64,000 bases of DNA, from assembly GCA_009823395.1 (NCBI GenBank), contig CM020502.1, positions 26,538,944 to 26,602,943 on the forward strand. Reading direction: 5' to 3'. Both the position numbers and the translations under genes were made by a program. The notes below the pieces were generated by a model, which had not been told where the DNA came from, searched no databases, and was given only the letters and a program-made list of their open reading frames with translations. This document shows positions 58,525 to 64,000 of this stretch, piece by piece; position 1 is the stretch's first letter, and every line of letters starts with the position of its first letter. Source of the DNA: Thamnaconus septentrionalis. Its lineage: Eukaryota; Chordata; Actinopteri; Tetraodontiformes; Monacanthidae.

Positions 58525-60998
58525 GCTTACAGGAGCTGATCTTGTGTGTAGGCTCCACCGAGGCTCCGACAGCCCTGCAGAGATTCCTCCAGCGTCTGAA
58601 CCAGGAAGACGCACAACTCGCTGGACTAAAACACACAAAGGGGGGAAAAAGAGCTCACTCAACCGCAACCAGAGAAAACTGAGCTGTTCAAGTGTTCAGA
58701 GGGCAGGTCGCTGCAGAGGAGAAGCTCACCCTCCAGAAGAGGCGGCACAGCGCCACCTGCCTGTGAGCCGCCGTCCTCAGCTCCTGCAGCAGGAGGTAGA
58801 CGTCCTCTACGCTGATCTGCTCCTGCAGCAGCTCCAAGCTCAGCTGGGCGAACCGGTGAGCTGTTCTCTCCCAACTGCGCAAGCACACACATTTTGTCTC
58901 AATTTGTGTCCCATTTCACTTTTAAAGTCTTAATGTGGGTTTACAGTGGGAAAAGAAAACCCATATTAGACTACAATGTGAGAGGACAAATGAATGTTTT
59001 TTTGTTTCAACATGATTGAAGACGGATGATTAAAGTGCTCTAAATGGGTTCAAGTGTGAGTCTTTTTTTTTCCAGATAAACTCTAAGATTGACTTTGATC
59101 ACCTGATGGATGGAGCTCTTTTCCTTGGGGAGGAGTCAGACTGACCAGTGCACCTCCCTCTGTACAGCGGGTCCAACATCAGGGTGGACCTCTGAACACA
59201 GGCAGACACACACAGAGAGGCACACATCACTGCACAAACTGCAAACAAAGGACGAAAGTGCAAGAAAGCAGATTTAGATAGATAGGATAAATGCGGCTTC
59301 AACCACCTAAACCAAAAAAAATTTCTCCCACTTTAAAGTCATAAGCTTGTTGTGCATTGTGCAAGTCCTGCTGAGACCAATTAAACTGTTGCTGATTTTT
59401 GGTCTTTCTGCAGGACTGCGTCATGCCTGGTGGCTCTGCTCACTATGATGCAGCTGTTCCAGGCGCTCTGCAGGTGGAGGTAAAGTCTGGATTCCCGTGA
59501 GACGGCGTACAGGTGCAGCTCGGCCTCCCTCTCCTCCATGCCGCTCACGCAGTCCCGCCGCAGCAGACGGGACAGAACCGAGGCGATCCGCCGCGGCACC
59601 TGGGAGATATCACAACAGAGATGCGACGATGAAAAAGGGGGAGGTTCTGATTCAATTCACAATCCCTCCTCCTTCCTTCCATCCATCCAATCTGTCTTCC
59701 AATCCGCACCTGGCCCTCGTCGGCGCCGTTCAGCCTGGCGTTGAAGGCCTTCAGGGGGAAGGTGGTGGAGCGTGTGAGGAAGGGCAGCAGGGACGAAGGC
59801 TGGGTGGGAGGGTGTGGAACCCTGGGGAGGCCCAGAGACTCCGGGTTGGGGCAGGACGCTGAGCGCGTTGGCGCCAAAGTGAGAAGCCCCCTGCCATGGT
59901 TTCCAAGGAACCGTAGGGGAACAGGTGAGAAGCAAAGAAGAAGACAAAGAAAATAAAAAGGATAAAATATAGAAAATGGATGTGTTGGATGGATGTTAAT
60001 AATAGAACTAGCGGTTGCTTTAGTAGTTTCTGACATCAAACTCAGCTCCTACATGCCCCTAGTGCTGGAAACATGCGATTACAATCCAAATGTTGCTCAT
60101 TTATCCCAAACTGAAAAATTCTTTGGGAATTCATTTTAAAAGTAGCTGCAAAAAAGAGAGCTCCCAACTGAGTCTTATCACTACTTTTTTTTTTTAACTC
60201 GGGCGCCTGTCGTGTGTGTGCTCGCGCGCTTTTAATGACTTCCCGTGGGGGAGAGTGGCAGCACAGCGAAGCATGAGCTGGATGTTTAACATCGCACACA
60301 GACACACACAAGCACTATTTTTACAGGCACTTCTTCTGGTAACCTGGCAACAAATCAGATAGAGCCTGCACTTCCTCCTGTGATTTCACCACAAGATGAC
60401 GAATCCTCACAGACTTGCACATTGTCATTGGGGTTTTTTTTTTTCCCAAGACGCATCGGGCTGCGAGAGTGACTACGATCCAGCGTGGCAAGACCTTCCT
60501 GCAAAAGGACAAAAACTCAAAGGAATCTCAGAACTGACGTCATATGAACGTGACCAGTGAATTCTGTTAAATCCCCCCAGCCGGAGCAGCAGGGGAGCCC
60601 AGCGGAAGCATGTTCCCACTCTTGGTTAAATAAGTCACGAGCCACCTGAGACGCCACACAGCTTTCACTCCACTGCATTATTCACCCGTTTACACAACCA
60701 TAAGAGCTTCAAGTCCCCGACTGCTGCTGCTGCTGCTGTTTCTCTTGTTTTTCTTCTTTCTCCACTGGAGAAGAAACATGCGAAAAGCTGTAAAGGTTTT
60801 ATAGACGCGACAGCTTGTCTGTCTCCTTGACTCCCTAGTCTATAAAATCTCTCTGGCCCATTTTCAGCGGACGGAAAAAGTAATTTACTGGAGACTCAGA
60901 ATGTGTCGGTGAAGACACCCTGAGAGCAGCTGTGGAGAGCCGCTCCACTACTTCCTCAAGAAAGTTGGTAGTAGGACAACTTCCACACATTGGATATC

Positions 60999-61047
<49 letters not shown>

Positions 61048-63020
61048 CCTCACCTGTCTTCAGGGTATCCTGTTGGGGAAAACGAGCACACAGGACAGTT
61101 ACAGTTTCAGTTAGAAGTATCAGGGGAAACACAAGAACGCAGTGCACTGCTGCTGCTGCTGCTGCTGTTGTTGTTTGACACCAATGCGGCGTCAAAAAAA
61201 AGGAAAAAAATCGGTAGGACTGACTGGTTGATTTTATTAACTTCAGCACCCTTGCGAACGTAGAATGTTTACTTATGTTGTTATGGAGTTGTCTTGTAAA
61301 TATGTTTGTTTTCCTTTTAACCATATTTGAATAAATTAAATAAGTGAAATGAAATTATTGTGTTTGTAGGCTGCCCAAAAGGTAAGAGAAACAGATGTGG
61401 GGCCCGGTGATGAAAGAAAAGAACAAATGTTTTTTTTTTGACAGTGGCTCGTAGCTAACATTCAATTCAAACACATTTGTCCATTCTGACGGAATTCCAG
61501 CAAGAAATCTTGACAAAGTCATAGTTTGATGCCTCCCCTACCGTCGAAGGCATACGTCGTCGGGCAGTGGCTGACCCTGCGGGTGGACGGGCCAGTGTGA
61601 GGAAACCCCGACCTGCGATCTTTCCTCAACCACCGACGCCCCCTGCTGGCCGGCTTATCGGTGACGTACGTTATTCGTATGTGCTGGCAGAGTTCCCGGT
61701 CCTTTCCGCTCAGGAAATCTGGGAAGTCGTTGACCTGCAAAGGGAGAATACAGCAGCTGCAGCTTTGACAGATCGAAAAGAGGTGCAACAGTCTCGGCTG
61801 AGTGCGACTTGTTCTTTGCTTTATTTAATGTTCTGGCGGGAGGCAGAAACGTGGGCAAGCGCTCATTTCGGTGCAGCTCAGCGCAACCATAATCTGACGC
61901 AGACGGGATTAACTCTGCTGAGGAGGCGGGTAAACCTTTGACCTCAGCGCTCTGTGACATAACAAGATGATAGGTGGTATTTAGAGGATTTTTAACGACT
62001 ACACGCCGAGATAATGTGTGCATGTTAAGTTAAGCTTAAAATTTATTAGAACCAGAGATGTTGGGACTGTGGTACAGGTGCTTTCTTGAGTACAACAAAG
62101 TGCATTTCTATTTTTCCGATCACTGCCATATTTATACATAGATGTTTTAACATAATGGGGAATCCAAAGAATATAAGAACATCATGTCAATCAATCAATT
62201 AAAATGATGCTAAAGGGAGCTGTAACTTTTATTTTTACAAGAATTTGGAATTTGTGTGTGTGTTATTCTTTAACCATTTTCCAAGTTTAAATTTTAACCA
62301 TCTCTGCCCATGACAATACTGTGAATCTGTGACTTGAAAAGATTAAGGCTGTAAAAACAGAATAATCTGACGCTGTAAGGGAGTAAAAAGTGGAGGTGAT
62401 GGGGATGGAGGGGGTGAATCAGGCCAATCTGAGCTGTAATCTAAAAGAGTTTAACAGGGATCACGCAGCGGGGTGCTGTTACAAACACACACTAACACTG
62501 CAGTGTTGAGAGGGACGGCGCATCACAAATTAAAGCTGCTTCATTGTTCATGTCTGTCGTTTATTTTGTTTCGACACCACACACAAACGAAACTTTTATC
62601 TTCTTTCTAAATCAGCTCCTTTGAAGAAGAAATAAACTTGCTGCAATTTCCCACCAAATGACCGTAAATCATATTTTTAAAACGACACCATCAACTTTTT
62701 AAGGCGATGACGTAAGAGCGAATGACTTTTAAAAAATAATAATAATTCAAAAAAAAAAACACACACACACAAAAGAAACTCACCAGTTCGATGTCGCGCA
62801 CGCGCCCGAAGGTGAAGGCGGTGGCGAGCGTGCGCGGCGGGTACTCTGTCAGGTACACGCGCTCGTCGCCCAGCACCGCGTGCATGTACACCTTGTTGAC
62901 CGACTCGGACACCACCACGCACGGCTCGCACGCACCGATCCCCTCGTACACGGCGCGCTCCGTGTTCCGCTTGAGGAACGAGTCCAGACGGATATTCCGG
63001 CGCGAGCCCCTCCGGGCCAT
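56952..63020 (-). CDS. c12orf56: C12orf56 homologue, uncharacterised protein (14 exons)
   Basis: Homologue of human C12orf56, whose function is not established. Exons: 63020-62784, 61734-61542, 61069-61054, 59890-59710, 59599-59444, 59191-59103, 58874-58730, 58625-58531, 58110-58021, 57922-57835, 57747-57673, 57565-57488, 57335-57154, 57057-56952. They sum to 1731 nt, 576 aa (human about 622). Conserved blocks: LDSFLKRN, IGACEPCVVVSES, RVYLTEYPPRT, DFPDFLSGKDRELCQHIRI, EREAELHLYAVS, QSAWNSCII, CRLFWR, TLAVMFRETGAEAAKLDLL, ACLQHSNQ, SFREEFRYFVKLP and HYPISQPTLRLLEQIL. The early part resembles a small beta-rich/PH-like N-terminal module, then helical repeats; I see no catalytic motif. Exon 3 (16 nt) and the joins around it are inference but the phase closes. 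ATG at 63020 is preferred over an in-frame Met at 63203 because homologues begin MAR. LLPH, also on human 12q14, is nearby. Confidence 0.9.
58452..58523. repeat. (CA)n microsatellite
   Basis: 72 bp of CA repeats, starting about 7 bp inside the intron after the exon 8 donor of the C12orf56-like gene. Confidence 0.95.
61001..61046. repeat. (TG)n microsatellite
   Basis: 46 bp of TG repeats immediately beyond the donor of the proposed 16-nt exon of the C12orf56-like gene. Confidence 0.95.
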
Positions 63021-63290
63021 GGCGGTATCCGGGCTCGGGTTCGGGTCTTGCTCCGTCAGCCTCCGGCTGGGCGCCGCCGGGCAGGTGAGCCGCTGAGTGT
63101 CTCCATCCGGAACAGGTGAGAGCGCTACTGCTCGTCCCGTGCCGCCCCGCTGCACCTCACACACTGGCAGGTGACGAGCTGCCGTCCACCGACCGCAGAG
63201 CACGGAGTTCTCTGATTGGTCAGCAAGGCCGAGAGAAACGCCGTCTATTGGCTGGAACGTAATTGGTTGTTCCGTAATTAAAAATAAGAG
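63021..63290 (-). promoter_or_regulatory. C12orf56-like promoter with three inverted CCAAT boxes
   Basis: CpG-rich 5' flank followed by ATTGG at 63215-63219, 63247-63251 and 63262-63266. On the minus strand these are CCAAT boxes within 52 bp, a spacing typical of NF-Y dependent promoters. Start site not defined. Confidence 0.5.
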
Positions 63291-64000
63291 TCAGGCTAAA
63301 CCCTGAGGAGACCTGTGCTTAGGCTTATGCGTTTTGTGAAAAATGTTTAAGTTTTTACCAAACTACCGAGGGAATAGGGTTGGTAAAGTTTCTGATTTTT
63401 CCCAGCAGAAGACATCATAAGTTAAAGTCCACATTGTGCTAAAGGAATTGTGTAGTTGTTCATTTAATTGTTGTGGTAAACTAGTATTAGTTTTACGTGG
63501 AGATTAACTTAATGTGGGGCTTCGAACGTGTTATTATTTGCACTGCATAAGTAAAAAGTGAACTCAGTTTGTGTGTGGGGTGGGATGCTGTGGTTCCAGA
63601 AATATCCACTAGAGGACAGTAGATTACAGATCACTCCTCAAACTACTATTTTGAATGTTATGACTCACTGGATGTCAGTCATTTCAATCCGTTGAAAATA
63701 TAAATTTTTTACAAATATTATATAGATATGCAATTCCCCAGGTGACATTGAGTGACTTAAAATGGTTGAAAATCTATTTCATCCTCCATCCACCTCTCTG
63801 CCACGTGCCCTCATGACACACACAAAGAGAGAGAGAGAGAGTGAGAGAGAGAGGAGGGAGAGGAAGAGAGAGAGAGGTGAGGGAGAGAGAGAGATAGGCG
63901 GTGGCTGATGCATCTTTGAAGGGGACCTTTGTAAATGGGTGCACAGATGAACGGCAAGTTGTTTAGAACACACACACACACACACACACAAACACAAACA
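63291..64000. other. Right-edge intergenic sequence
   Basis: No gene seen. It contains a (GA)n-rich stretch (63827-63900) and a (CA)n tract (63968-63990). Confidence 0.6.
63827..63900. repeat. (GA)n-rich simple repeat
   Basis: Interrupted GA repeats near the right edge. Confidence 0.9.

Noticed and set aside
59545..60039. 164-aa ORF treated as a single exon
   Set aside because: Only 59890-59710 fits splice sites and phase for the C12orf56 homologue; the rest is intron read-through.
63021..63203. In-frame N-terminal extension of the C12orf56 homologue (Met at 63203)
   Set aside because: The extension has no recognisable conservation and homologues start at the MAR-type Met; likely 5' UTR.

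Overview
This is vertebrate, almost certainly teleost fish, nuclear DNA. The evidence is split genes with canonical GT-AG introns of about 0.1-1 kb, vertebrate-specific proteins (guanylate cyclase activating protein, HS1, giantin), long (TG)n/(CA)n arrays, and small hAT-like and TTAA-flanked DNA transposons. Nothing prokaryotic or viral was seen. I rebuilt the coding exons by hand from splice sites and reading phase. All seven spliced models close in frame: lhfpl3 230 aa, orc5 444 aa, a GCAP 189 aa, golgb1 2950 aa, hcls1 551 aa, llph 126 aa, pex26 301 aa, and a C12orf56 homologue of 576 aa (eight spliced models in all). One further short single-exon ORF is unrecognised.

Layout. 1-20.8 kb: lhfpl3 on the minus strand, with three coding exons and a 17.6 kb first intron that holds most of the transposons and microsatellites. 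20.8-22.0 kb: divergent promoter region with orc5 (+, 22.0-26.7 kb). 28.1-30.8 kb: a photoreceptor GCAP gene (-). 32.4-32.7 kb: the unrecognised 94-aa ORF (-), head to head with golgb1/giantin (+, 34.4-46.6 kb in 19 coding exons, one of them 5.0 kb). 49.8-53.1 kb: hcls1 (+). 53.8-54.3 kb: llph (-), head to head with pex26 (+, 55.3-56.6 kb). 57.0-63.0 kb: C12orf56-like (-, 14 exons including a proposed 16-nt microexon).

The genes are functionally unrelated: membrane tetraspan, replication origin binding, phototransduction calcium sensing, Golgi tethering, actin/immune signalling, nucleolar protein, peroxisomal import, and an uncharacterised protein. They form no operon or pathway. What links them is architecture: divergent pairs with short shared promoter regions (lhfpl3/orc5, small ORF/golgb1, llph/pex26) alternate with convergent pairs whose poly(A) signals nearly touch (hcls1/llph, pex26/C12orf56). 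By remembered human map positions, the window joins segments related to 7q22 (LHFPL3-ORC5), 3q13 (GUCA1C, GOLGB1-HCLS1), 12q14 (LLPH, C12orf56) and 22q11 (PEX26).

I found no convincing new biological system. The observations most worth checking are the 16-nt microexon, the 134-bp TG tract that directly abuts a giantin 3' splice site, the unusual 5.5-repeat HS1, the unidentified small ORF, and several transposon copies with clear target-site duplications.
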